Below the pieces are notes generated by a model. That model was not told where the DNA came from. It saw only the letters and a list, made by a program, of their open reading frames with translations, and searched no databases. 7,358 bases of DNA, from the NCBI GenBank assembly GCA_020049615.1, contig JAIFKN010000271.1, positions 1 through 7,358 on the forward strand, read 5' to 3'. Every line of letters starts with the position of its first letter. The stretch's first letter is position 1. The translations under genes were made by a program, and so were the position numbers. Shown here in pieces: positions 1 through 6,443 of the stretch. The DNA comes from a bacterium. GTDB taxonomy: Bacteria; Planctomycetota; UBA11346.

Positions 1-1
1 C

Positions 2-385
2 TTCGCCCTGGCCGCGACGGCGGCGGACAGCGACGGCACGGTGAGCAAGGTCGCGTTCTACGCTGGCGGGACCAAGCTGGGCGAGGACAGCACGGCTCCG
101 TATGCGTGGTCGTGGAGCAGCGTCGCCGTCGGCAGCTATGCGCTGACCGCGGTGGCGACGGACAATTCCGGGGCGACGACGACCTCGGCGACGGTGATCG
201 TCACGGTGACGGCTCTGGTGCCTCCGCTGGTTCCGGTGGTGAGCCGTAATCAGGGAGAATCCCAGGGCAACTGCGGCATGGGAAGCGCACTCGGTGCGAT
301 GCTCGCCGGATTGCTGGTGATGCTGCGCTTCAACACTTCCAGGCGTCCGTCCATCGCGGACCACTGCGCCACCCGGACTGAGTGA
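2..385 (+). CDS. Secreted Ig-like-domain protein, C-terminal part (5' end outside window)
   Basis: The reading frame is open from the left edge to the TGA at 383-385, so only the last 127 residues are present. The first 70 or so residues form most of a bacterial Ig-like domain of the Big_7 type. The typical run is A-D-S-D-G-T-V-S-K-V, then F-Y, G-x-K-L-G-E-D, T-A-P-Y, W-S-x-V-A-x-G-S-Y-x-L-T-A-V-A-T-D-N-x-G-A-T-T-T-S, ending in alternating V/T residues. Such domains repeat in large exported proteins, including polysaccharide-acting enzymes and adhesins; the catalytic or binding part lies outside the window. After a Pro/Val linker comes a C-terminal sorting-type tail (separate entry). The protein is probably exported and surface-anchored, but its specific function cannot be read from this fragment. 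GTG codons such as that at 41 are internal, because the Ig fold continues upstream of them. Confidence 0.85.
   Translation, partial: FALAATAADSDGTVSKVAFYAGGTKLGEDSTAPYAWSWSSVAVGSYALTAVATDNSGATTTSATVIVTVTALVPPLVPVVSRNQGESQGNCGMGSALGAMLAGLLVMLRFNTSRRPSIADHCATRTE
266..343 (+). other. C-terminal sorting/anchor-type signal with a Cys-Gly motif
   Basis: The tail of the Ig-domain protein reads N-C-G-M-G-S, then a hydrophobic stretch (A-L-G-A-M-L-A-G-L-L-V-M-L), then R-F-N-T-S-R-R. This three-part layout of short motif, membrane helix and basic cluster is shared by C-terminal processing signals such as PEP-CTERM, GlyGly-CTERM and MYXO-CTERM. The Cys just before the helix is most like the Cys-containing classes. 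The protein runs about 16 residues beyond the basic cluster, longer than usual for these tails. Assignment to a named class is not possible by eye; a plain C-terminal membrane anchor is the alternative. Confidence 0.5.
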
Positions 386-451
386 TGCGTGGCCGTCTCG
401 GGGAAGGCGGTCGCCCTGTGGTCCGTCAAGCAGAACAGTAGCATCTTCTCC

Positions 452-2986
452 ATGCGTTCAGACCGGGAATTGCTCGACGCATTTACTGAACGCCGTGACG
501 ATCAGTCGTTCACCGAGCTATGGTCCCGGCATCGCGGGTCCGTCATGTCGGTGATCCGCAACGTGGTGGGCGCCCGGGGCGAGATCGAGGACATCGCCCA
601 GGAGGTGTTCGCCGAGTTCGCCCGCTGCGCGGCGGAGATCGAGAACCCGGGCGCCTGGCTGCATCGTGTGGCGAGGCTTCGCGCCATCGACCATCTGCGT
701 TCAGCCATTTCCCAGCGCGAACGGTCCATGCCGGGGCGCGAACTCCATGACGCGATGCGTACGCCGGCCTGGGGGGTCGTCGATGAGGTGGAGAAGGCCC
801 TGCAGACCCTGTCGGATACCGATCGGCGGATATTCGTCGCGCATGTCCTGGAAGGTCGGCCGCAACGTCTGGTCGCAGACGAGGTGGGGCTCGACCAGGC
901 CGTCGTCTCGCGGCGCATCGAGCGGGCCCGGGGGCGTCTTCGGCGCAGGCTGGTGGAACTGAACCCGGCGTCGCCTGCGCTCGCGTTGTTCGGCTTGGAC
1001 ACAGGTCGCACGCCCGGCTGGGGATTCGCGCCCAAGGCATCGCTCATCACGGCGACGTCAGCGCTGGTGGCTGGCGGTATCGTGGTCGGAATCCTCGTGC
1101 ATCAGACCGGGACTCCTGCCGTCATGGCCCCGCTCCTGCCATCTGGACCTGTGCCGGTCGCGGAGGCGCCAGCGTCAGCGAAGCCTGCGCCGACCTGGTG
1201 GCTGCAACAGGGCGCAGGCCTTCCATGTGTCGATGTTCGCGGCCTCGTGCAGATGGCGGACGGCAGGTGGTTGGGCGGCTGCCTGCAGGCCGATCCCGGT
1301 CAGGGCTTGCCACTGATCACGGCAGGAGGGCAGCCAGACGGGTTCCTGCCTCTGCCTCCAGAGCGCGTCGGCAACCATGGTCTGTCGCGCCATGCGGGCG
1401 GGCTGTGGGCGGTGCTCGCCCGACGTCTGGATGGGGACGCGCAGCAGACCCGCTGGACCAGGGAGCTGTGGCGGCTGGACGGGGATCCGACCAGGCAGGC
1501 GGACATCGACCAGGTCAGCGGACCCATTGCGCGGCCCGCCGGAGGGATCGGTCATCTCGGCGAGCTCACGCTGGTCGCGGTGGACGAGACCCTGGTCGCC
1601 TACGCCGGCGGTGTCGAGCGGTGGCGCAGGTTCCATCCAGGTCTGCGCCAGGTGGCAGGAGCCAATGTCCTGTTCGCCGATGGCGGCATCTTCCGGCTTG
1701 ATGCCCGCGGCGAATTGACGCGCATCCCAGGACAGGCGACCATGATCGCTGATGGTGGGGACGAAACGCTGCTGATCGTCAACCGAGGGCGGTTGTCGGC
1801 GCTCCACGCCGGGACCGGCACGGTCCTGAGCAGCTCTCCGACCGCGGAGCGTGGCATCAGCGGTCTGGCCAGGACCGCGGCGGGAAGCTGGGTTGTCGCG
1901 GCGAATGGGGCCGGTCCGCTCGCGGAATCGGTGGGTGGCATCTCGATCGGCATGTCCGGCAGCTGGACCCTGCGCGGCGTAGGCCTGATCGATGGCGCCA
2001 CCCCGACTCCGGACGGCCGGTGGTGGAGCAATGCCCAGGTCTGGCGTGGCGATGGATCCTGGGCCGGCTGGACCGTCGATCCTGAGCGGTTTCCCGATGA
2101 CCCGCGCCTGCATGGCATAGGCGGAAGCCCCCAGGCCTGCCACGTCGACGGCACGACGCTGCTGCTGCTCCGCCACGATTTCGGCAATGCGGTGCTGATG
2201 CGTGTCGGCCGTGACGGCATCGCTGTTCCGACCGCTGCCTGGATGGTCTCCGTCGATGGTCGGCGCGCGGTGGACGGCCCCTGGCCGGCTGCCGGACCAG
2301 CCCAGGGCAGCTGGTCATGGAGCGACGCGAACGGCGATGGTGCGATGCAGGCCGATGAGTTCGCCGCCGATGAGGAACAGGGCTATGTCGGCAGCTGCTG
2401 GCTGGACAGCCGTGGGGGCGTGTGGCGATCGTTGCGCCAGGAAGCGGGCATCCGCTACTATGCACTGACGGGGTTCAGCCGCGGGCAGGTGCCGCGCTTC
2501 GCCCCGGTTCGGACCATGCCGGTGCCGGCCCCGCTGCGTGCGGTGGAACGGATGGCCTACGATGCCGAACATGACCGCTTCTACGCCACCGGCTTCACCG
2601 CGGAACGGCCAGCCACGGGCGACGATGCTCGCTGGGCCGGCAGCACCCTGGTGCGGGTCGACGGTTGGCTGTCCGGTCCGCAGCGGATGCGCTGGCAGGT
2701 TCCCATCCCGTATGAGGCGCGATCGGATCGCAACATCAGCGGGCTGACCTGCGCTGGCGATCTGGTGCTGCTGGGTCGGCAGCGCATCGGCGAGGTGGTG
2801 CTCATCGACGCCGCGGACGGCACGGTCGAGGGTGAATTCAGCCTGCCGAGCGGCGCCGCGGATGGCGCTGCCGTCGGCTGGAATACGACCGGTCTGCGTG
2901 CCGTGAGCGATGGGAAGGGGGGCTATCGCCTGACCGCCGGCGATGGCGGCGATCTCGTGTGGAAGGACTGGCGGCCCCGACCCTGA
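452..2986 (+). CDS. Membrane-anchored ECF sigma factor fused to a large extracytoplasmic sensor domain
   Basis: The product has 844 residues counted from ATG 452. Residues 1-83 are sigma region 2: E-L-W-S-R-H-R, the E-D-I-A-Q-E-V-F core at about 46-53, and the W-L-H-R-V-A-R-L-R-A-I-D-H-L-R helix at 69-83 that binds the -10 element and core polymerase. Residues 111-169 are region 4, with a helix-turn-helix (A-D-E-V-G-L-D-Q-A-V-V-S-R-R-I-E-R-A-R) for the -35 element. A normal ECF factor would end here. This one continues with one membrane helix (196-216), a Pro/Ala linker, and about 600 residues rich in Trp, Gly and beta-strand patterns, with scattered Cys and an EF-hand loop at 625-636. The last part resembles a beta-propeller, but blades were not resolved. 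The basic run before the helix predicts N-inside topology. No separate anti-sigma gene is visible, so the C-terminal part may do that job (inference). ATG 452 places region 2 at the usual distance from the N-terminus; GTG 389, 3 bp after the upstream stop, would add 21 residues and could be coupled to it. Neither start has a clear ribosome-binding site, and no promoter was recognised in 386-451. Confidence 0.85.
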   Translation: MRSDRELLDAFTERRDDQSFTELWSRHRGSVMSVIRNVVGARGEIEDIAQEVFAEFARCAAEIENPGAWLHRVARLRAIDHLRSAISQRERSMPGRELHDAMRTPAWGVVDEVEKALQTLSDTDRRIFVAHVLEGRPQRLVADEVGLDQAVVSRRIERARGRLRRRLVELNPASPALALFGLDTGRTPGWGFAPKASLITATSALVAGGIVVGILVHQTGTPAVMAPLLPSGPVPVAEAPASAKPAPTWWLQQGAGLPCVDVRGLVQMADGRWLGGCLQADPGQGLPLITAGGQPDGFLPLPPERVGNHGLSRHAGGLWAVLARRLDGDAQQTRWTRELWRLDGDPTRQADIDQVSGPIARPAGGIGHLGELTLVAVDETLVAYAGGVERWRRFHPGLRQVAGANVLFADGGIFRLDARGELTRIPGQATMIADGGDETLLIVNRGRLSALHAGTGTVLSSSPTAERGISGLARTAAGSWVVAANGAGPLAESVGGISIGMSGSWTLRGVGLIDGATPTPDGRWWSNAQVWRGDGSWAGWTVDPERFPDDPRLHGIGGSPQACHVDGTTLLLLRHDFGNAVLMRVGRDGIAVPTAAWMVSVDGRRAVDGPWPAAGPAQGSWSWSDANGDGAMQADEFAADEEQGYVGSCWLDSRGGVWRSLRQEAGIRYYALTGFSRGQVPRFAPVRTMPVPAPLRAVERMAYDAEHDRFYATGFTAERPATGDDARWAGSTLVRVDGWLSGPQRMRWQVPIPYEARSDRNISGLTCAGDLVLLGRQRIGEVVLIDAADGTVEGEFSLPSGAADGAAVGWNTTGLRAVSDGKGGYRLTAGDGGDLVWKDWRPRP
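2324..2359 (+). other. EF-hand-type calcium loop in the sigma factor's sensor domain
   Basis: The 12 codons encode D-A-N-G-D-G-A-M-Q-A-D-E. Loop positions 1, 3, 5 and 12 carry the oxygen ligands D, N, D and E; position 6 is the usual Gly, and position 8 is a hydrophobic Met. The loop follows a W-S-W-S segment. Similar D-x-N-G-D-G loops occur between blades of secreted beta-propeller proteins, which makes calcium binding outside the membrane plausible. No flanking EF-hand helices are evident, so this is a loop motif rather than a full EF-hand domain. Confidence 0.55.
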
Positions 2987-2996
2987 CCGGTCTTCA

Positions 2997-3022
2997 CCGC
3001 AACGCGGATCCGCGACCTGCGG
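2997..3022. terminator. Hairpin between convergent genes, possible bidirectional terminator
   Basis: The outer arms CCGCA (2997-3001) and TGCGG (3018-3022) pair. Inside them lies the perfect palindrome CGCGGATCCGCG (3003-3014), which can fold as a CGCG stem with a GATC loop. The outer and inner stems are separated by a small asymmetric bulge (A against ACC). It fills most of the 37-bp gap between the two converging stop codons (2986 and 3024-3026), where a shared terminator is expected. There is no T-run on either side, so it is not a classic intrinsic terminator. Confidence 0.35.
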
Positions 3023-3023
3023 C

Positions 3024-6000
3024 TCACCAGGCGAGGACGAGACCGGCGCGGGTGGCCTCAAGCTGCGCATTGGGCGTAGCGGCCCAAATACGTCTGCCTT
3101 GGACGACATTGAAAAGCCACGCTCCCGCATCCGGCCCTGCAGCCGGCAGTGGCCTGGCCATGGCCCGGCTGCCATCCTGCCAGGCCCAGCCTTCGGGTCC
3201 GTGCTGCACATCCAGCCAGGCGGAGATCATGGGGGCGGTTGCGCTGGCCATGGCATCTTCGCTGGCGGCATCGGGCAGGCGCGGGAGCTGTGCGCCCAGC
3301 CCGCTCGCCACCTGCATGGCTTGCGCGAAGGTGAGCTGCGAGGCCACGTTGATCAGGTGTTGGGGACCAGCGGGAGCGGCCAGCGAGCGCAGGGCCTGGA
3401 CGTCGCCCGCCAGGGCGGCCGCCTGGGCGCGCAGGTGGCGCACCAGGGCGGGATCGGCCTGCTGCCGTTCCCATGCGGACGCCCAGGCCAGCAGGCGGTC
3501 CGGTCCAAGCCGGGAGCCGAGGACGTAGAGGCGGGCGGGCGCGATGGTGGCCTCGCCAGCCGTGTCCAACGGGTTCAGGCTGAGGTCGAGGCTGGCATGC
3601 TGGCCCAGCGGCATCTGTCGCAGTCCGCAACCCACGAGGGTCAGTACCGAACTCTGCACGGAAGCGAGGGCCTCGACGTCCACCAGCGGATTGCCGTCGA
3701 GGTGCAGGGTGTCGAGGACGAGGCTGCGGCTTGCGCCATCGGACGCCCGCGTCAGCGGCGAGAGATCGGCGATGGCATTGTCCGCCAGGTGGCAGTCCCG
3801 GAGCGGCATGCCGGCCAGGGCGCTGATGTCCACGATGCGGTTCGCATTGAGGACGAGCTCGCGGATCGGCATGCCCGCCAGGGGCGACAGGTCGGTCACC
3901 TGATTGAAGGCGAGATCCAGGCTGCGGATCGGCATGCCAGCCAGGGGGCGCAGATCGGAGATGGCATTGCCCGCCATATACAGTTCGCGTAGCTTGCCCC
4001 CGCTCAGCGGCGCGAGGTCGCGGATGAGGCATCGTTTGGCGTTCAGGGTCTCGAGCGGTGCGCCGCGTAGCGCGCTGAGTTCATTCACCGGGCAGCCTTC
4101 GAGGCGGAGCTCGCGCAACGGCATGCCCGCCAGCGCACCGAGATCGGCAACCGCGGTGTCCGAGAGGTCGAGTTCATCGATGGGCAGGCCACGCAGGGCA
4201 GCGATGCTGGCGACCTTGCTGCCACCCAGGCGCAGACGACGCAACTGGGATGCGGAAGAGAGGATGGCGATGCCGCTGATCGGGTTCCCGGTCAGATTGA
4301 GCTCGACGAGCGGCATGCCGGCGAGGGGCCCCAGGTTCGCGATGCGGTTGCCAGCCAGATTCAGGATGCGCGTGCGCATGCCGCGCAGCGGGGCGATGTC
4401 GTCGAGATCGAGGTTGTGCAGATCGAGGGCCGGGGTCTCGGGCCGTCGGGCCAGCAGACCGAGCAACTGTTGGGCTTGGAGTGCGGGCAGGGGGCGCGGG
4501 GTGCTCGCGAGCATACCCAGTGCGACGGTGCTGGACGGATCGTAGTCGAGAAGTTCGTTTGCCAGCGCGAGGGCGGCCTGGTAGCGGCCGTTGCGCCACA
4601 GCAGGGATGCTTCAGCCGCCTGACAGTCGGCCAGCATGGGGCTGCGGGCGTGATCAAGCACGAGGCGATCCATGAACCATGCCCGACCTGGTGAAAGGTC
4701 AGGATGGCCACAGGACACCAGGAATCCGCGAGCTGCGGCAATACCTGATTCAGGTCGGCCAAAGTTGTCGATGACCGTATGTTGCCAGGCGGTGAGGGCG
4801 GCTGCAGGATCGCCATTGGCAAGCAGAGCATCGCCAATGGCGACCGGAGAGACGCGATCCCTCGGGGCCAGGCGTTCGATCATGAGATGGCGCAACCGCA
4901 TGTCGGACCAAGCCCGAATAGCAATGCGGTTGAGCCCAGCCCCGGCGATGGGTATGCCGACGCGCCGGCTAAGGATCTCGCGCCCGTCAATCAGCAGACG
5001 GACGGTGTCGGCATGCAGTTCCAGGGCGAGACGGTAGAGCCTGCCCGGGACCACGTCGCTGGTCGTGCTGGTCAGAGGGCTGGGCGCCCCTGCCGAATGG
5101 TTTGGCGATAGGAGATGGACTAGTCCATCCCCTGCACCGAACTGACAGCCGATGCTGCGTGGCATCATCCACCATTGCGGCGGGGGCTGATCATCCGCGT
5201 GCACCAGGATTTCGAAGCCGTCAACCCGTTCCGTCCAGAGCACGTCGGCTGTTACCCGGACATCGCCACCTTCGCGTGTATCCGTGACCCATATGAGCTG
5301 TTCGGGGTGCAGCAGCAACCCTTCGGCGCTCGGCGGTTCGACCGGGCGCAGGCCCGGCCAGGAATGATGCGCTTTGCCGAGTCCGGCGAGCAGGGTGTCC
5401 GGCTGGTAGAAGGAGCGCTCCCAGAGCGGCATCCATGCGGCGGCCGGCACGGTCGACTTCGTCGTCCAGAGCATGGCGGCGCAGCCGAATCCGAGCACGG
5501 CCAGCGCGACGAGCAGCCAACGCCCGACGTCGCGGGTGACTTTGCGATGATGCGCCGTCGTCGCCGCAGCAAGGAGCAGGCGCGTGGCAGGCTGGTCCTC
5601 CGGTGCGGCCGTCGCGGTCAGCAATCGCACCTGCTCGACGTTTCCGGCAGCCACAGCACGCCTGGCTTGGGCCGCACGGGCTTCCGCGACCAGGGCAGGG
5701 CAGAGCGGGTCACCAGGGTAGTTGGCCTGGATGACGGCCAGATCGGCAAGGATGCCGTCCAGGTCCTGGTCTGTGCCGGCATGCTGCCGGTCGAGCCGCT
5801 GGCGGACGCTTTCACGCAGTGCGATGTCATCCGCATGGGCAAGGACGGCATCAAGGGCCGCAAGCACGCGTTGTGCATCAGCGCGCAGGCTACGGTCGCC
5901 AAGCAGCCCGGCCAGCAGGGCCGAGCGGACCTCCTCGGGCAGTTGCGGACCATCACCCCAGGATGGTACCGGCACCTCACGCTTGGCCCTCCAGAACGCC

Positions 6001-6443
6001 TCCCGCTCGGCAGGCAGTTCAAATGGCGGCGTCAGTCGCAGGAGATGAGCGATGCTGGCGGTCAGGGCGTAGCACTCCGCCGTGGCGTCGACCGCGGCCC
6101 CTGCGGCCACCTCCGGGGCGACATACATGGGGGTCCCGGCAGGTGGTTCGGAGGCTGCGATCGTCGGACCATCGCTCCACCGGGCGACACCGTTCACGAA
6201 GACGACGGCGTGGGGCGAAAGATCGCCATGCAATTGCCCAGCGGCATGGCGCATGGCAACATCGCCAGTCAGTTGGCGTGCCAGCGCCAGGCGCTGCAGC
6301 ATCGTCCCCAAACCAGCGGTCTGGTCCTGGTGCCGCAGACGAACGAGCAACGTGTCCCCATTCCCCATCTCCCCGACGCCATTCGCCCAGGGGGGGGCGA
6401 GTTGCCACATGGTGGCTTCATCCGTCGCTCGGTAGTCGTTCAT
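3024..6443 (-). CDS. Transmembrane pseudokinase with LamG-like, TPR-like, leucine-rich-repeat and C-type-lectin-like domains
   Basis: The product has 1139 residues. Residues 30-205 follow the second half of a Hanks-type Ser/Thr kinase: H-G-D-L-S-P at 72-77 in place of H-R-D-L-K-P, D-G-P at 91-93 in place of D-F-G, G-T-P-M-Y-V-A-P-E at 103-111, and an E-C-Y-A-L helix. The N-lobe is almost absent, with no glycine loop and no V-A-I-K lysine. The catalytic-loop Lys is Ser and the metal-binding Asn is Ala, so catalysis is unlikely. One membrane helix lies at 309-326. The predicted extracytoplasmic part runs in order: LamG/concanavalin-like sandwich (about 340-527), TPR-like helices (about 535-645), leucine-rich repeats (670-946), a helical spacer, and a C-type-lectin-like domain (about 1026-1139). 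The start is the ATG at 6443-6441, which overlaps the upstream stop as ATGA; upstream extension in this frame would only run across the neighbouring gene. Likely role: an envelope protein that recognises ligands and signals through the pseudokinase by binding partners (inference). Confidence 0.85.
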   Translation of the reverse strand: MNDYRATDEATMWQLAPPWANGVGEMGNGDTLLVRLRHQDQTAGLGTMLQRLALARQLTGDVAMRHAAGQLHGDLSPHAVVFVNGVARWSDGPTIAASEPPAGTPMYVAPEVAAGAAVDATAECYALTASIAHLLRLTPPFELPAEREAFWRAKREVPVPSWGDGPQLPEEVRSALLAGLLGDRSLRADAQRVLAALDAVLAHADDIALRESVRQRLDRQHAGTDQDLDGILADLAVIQANYPGDPLCPALVAEARAAQARRAVAAGNVEQVRLLTATAAPEDQPATRLLLAAATTAHHRKVTRDVGRWLLVALAVLGFGCAAMLWTTKSTVPAAAWMPLWERSFYQPDTLLAGLGKAHHSWPGLRPVEPPSAEGLLLHPEQLIWVTDTREGGDVRVTADVLWTERVDGFEILVHADDQPPPQWWMMPRSIGCQFGAGDGLVHLLSPNHSAGAPSPLTSTTSDVVPGRLYRLALELHADTVRLLIDGREILSRRVGIPIAGAGLNRIAIRAWSDMRLRHLMIERLAPRDRVSPVAIGDALLANGDPAAALTAWQHTVIDNFGRPESGIAAARGFLVSCGHPDLSPGRAWFMDRLVLDHARSPMLADCQAAEASLLWRNGRYQAALALANELLDYDPSSTVALGMLASTPRPLPALQAQQLLGLLARRPETPALDLHNLDLDDIAPLRGMRTRILNLAGNRIANLGPLAGMPLVELNLTGNPISGIAILSSASQLRRLRLGGSKVASIAALRGLPIDELDLSDTAVADLGALAGMPLRELRLEGCPVNELSALRGAPLETLNAKRCLIRDLAPLSGGKLRELYMAGNAISDLRPLAGMPIRSLDLAFNQVTDLSPLAGMPIRELVLNANRIVDISALAGMPLRDCHLADNAIADLSPLTRASDGASRSLVLDTLHLDGNPLVDVEALASVQSSVLTLVGCGLRQMPLGQHASLDLSLNPLDTAGEATIAPARLYVLGSRLGPDRLLAWASAWERQQADPALVRHLRAQAAALAGDVQALRSLAAPAGPQHLINVASQLTFAQAMQVASGLGAQLPRLPDAASEDAMASATAPMISAWLDVQHGPEGWAWQDGSRAMARPLPAAGPDAGAWLFNVVQGRRIWAATPNAQLEATRAGLVLAW
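3027..3368 (-). other. C-type-lectin-like domain at the pseudokinase C-terminus
   Basis: Residues 1026-1139 follow the bacterial CTLD pattern. H-L-I-N-V begins the fold; T-F-A-Q-A-M-Q-V-A-S-G-L-G-A-Q-L matches the usual T-W-x-E-A-x-x-x-A-x-x-x-G-G-x-L helix. S-E-D-A-M then follows, A-W-L-D-V stands where W-I-G-L is normal, G-W-A-W-Q-D-G-S matches G-x-W-x-W-x-D-G-S, and the chain ends L-V-L-A-W where many end F-V-x-E-W. None of the disulfide Cys of animal C-type lectins is present, which is common in bacterial members. No E-P-N or W-N-D calcium/sugar motif is visible, so it may bind protein rather than sugar. Confidence 0.6.
3606..4436 (-). repeat. Leucine-rich-repeat array, about 12 units, mostly exact 63-bp periods
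   Basis: This encodes residues 670-946 of the pseudokinase. A first partial unit starts at 670, and full units begin at 686, 707, 728, 750, 771, 792, 813, 834, 855, 876, 897 and 926. The consensus is L-A-G-M-P-L-R-E-L-x-L-x-x-N-x-I-x-D-L-S-P, 21 residues, close to the 22-residue internalin-like class. The seven units at 750-896 (bases 3756-4196) are all exactly 63 bp. The unit at 728 has 22 residues and the one at 897 is 29 residues with an insertion. At DNA level the block GGCATGCC followed by G/C/A-GCCAG recurs on the plus strand. LRR arrays usually form a curved protein-binding surface. Confidence 0.85.
5114..5129. repeat. Perfect 16-bp palindrome inside the pseudokinase gene
   Basis: GATGGACTAGTCCATC equals its own reverse complement and is centred on CTAG. 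Beyond one mismatched pair (5113/5130), two further G/C pairs match (5111-5112 with 5131-5132), giving a 22-bp dyad with one mismatch. It lies within codons 439-444 of the LamG-like region and uses CTA leucine codons, which are unusual in such GC-rich coding DNA. It may be an operator-like protein site or chance; no function is shown. Confidence 0.4.
6390..6397 (-). repeat. C8 homopolymer near the start of the pseudokinase gene
   Basis: Eight G on the plus strand (eight C on the coding strand) span codons 16-18 (Ala-Pro-Pro), about 46 bp after the ATG. As given, the frame is open through the tract. Gain or loss of one base would shift the frame near the N-terminus and abolish the protein. Such tracts can act as slipped-strand phase-variation switches and are also typical places for sequencing errors. 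Confidence 0.6.
6440..6443 (-). promoter_or_regulatory. ATGA stop-start overlap (translational coupling)
   Basis: On the minus strand the TGA of the pilin-like gene (6442-6440) overlaps the ATG of the pseudokinase gene (6443-6441). The four-base ATGA arrangement usually reflects translation by re-initiation on one polycistronic message. It fixes the start of the downstream gene and implies that the two products are made together. Confidence 0.8.

Noticed and set aside
385..441. 18-codon open frame starting at the ATG that overlaps the Ig gene stop (TGATG)
   Set aside because: It is in a different frame from the sigma factor, Arg/Gly-rich and without motif; most likely chance, although coupling of translation through this point cannot be excluded.
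386..451. Promoter for the sigma factor gene
   Set aside because: No convincing -35/-10 pair or strong ribosome-binding site could be seen in this short gap.
1175..2176. Minus-strand open frame opposite the sigma factor sensor (333 codons)
   Set aside because: It is antisense to a frame that continues a recognisable sigma factor, and shows no motif of its own.
2943..3992. Plus-strand open frame opposite the leucine-rich repeats (349 codons)
   Set aside because: Apparent repeats in this frame mirror the LRR units on the other strand; no independent start context or domain.
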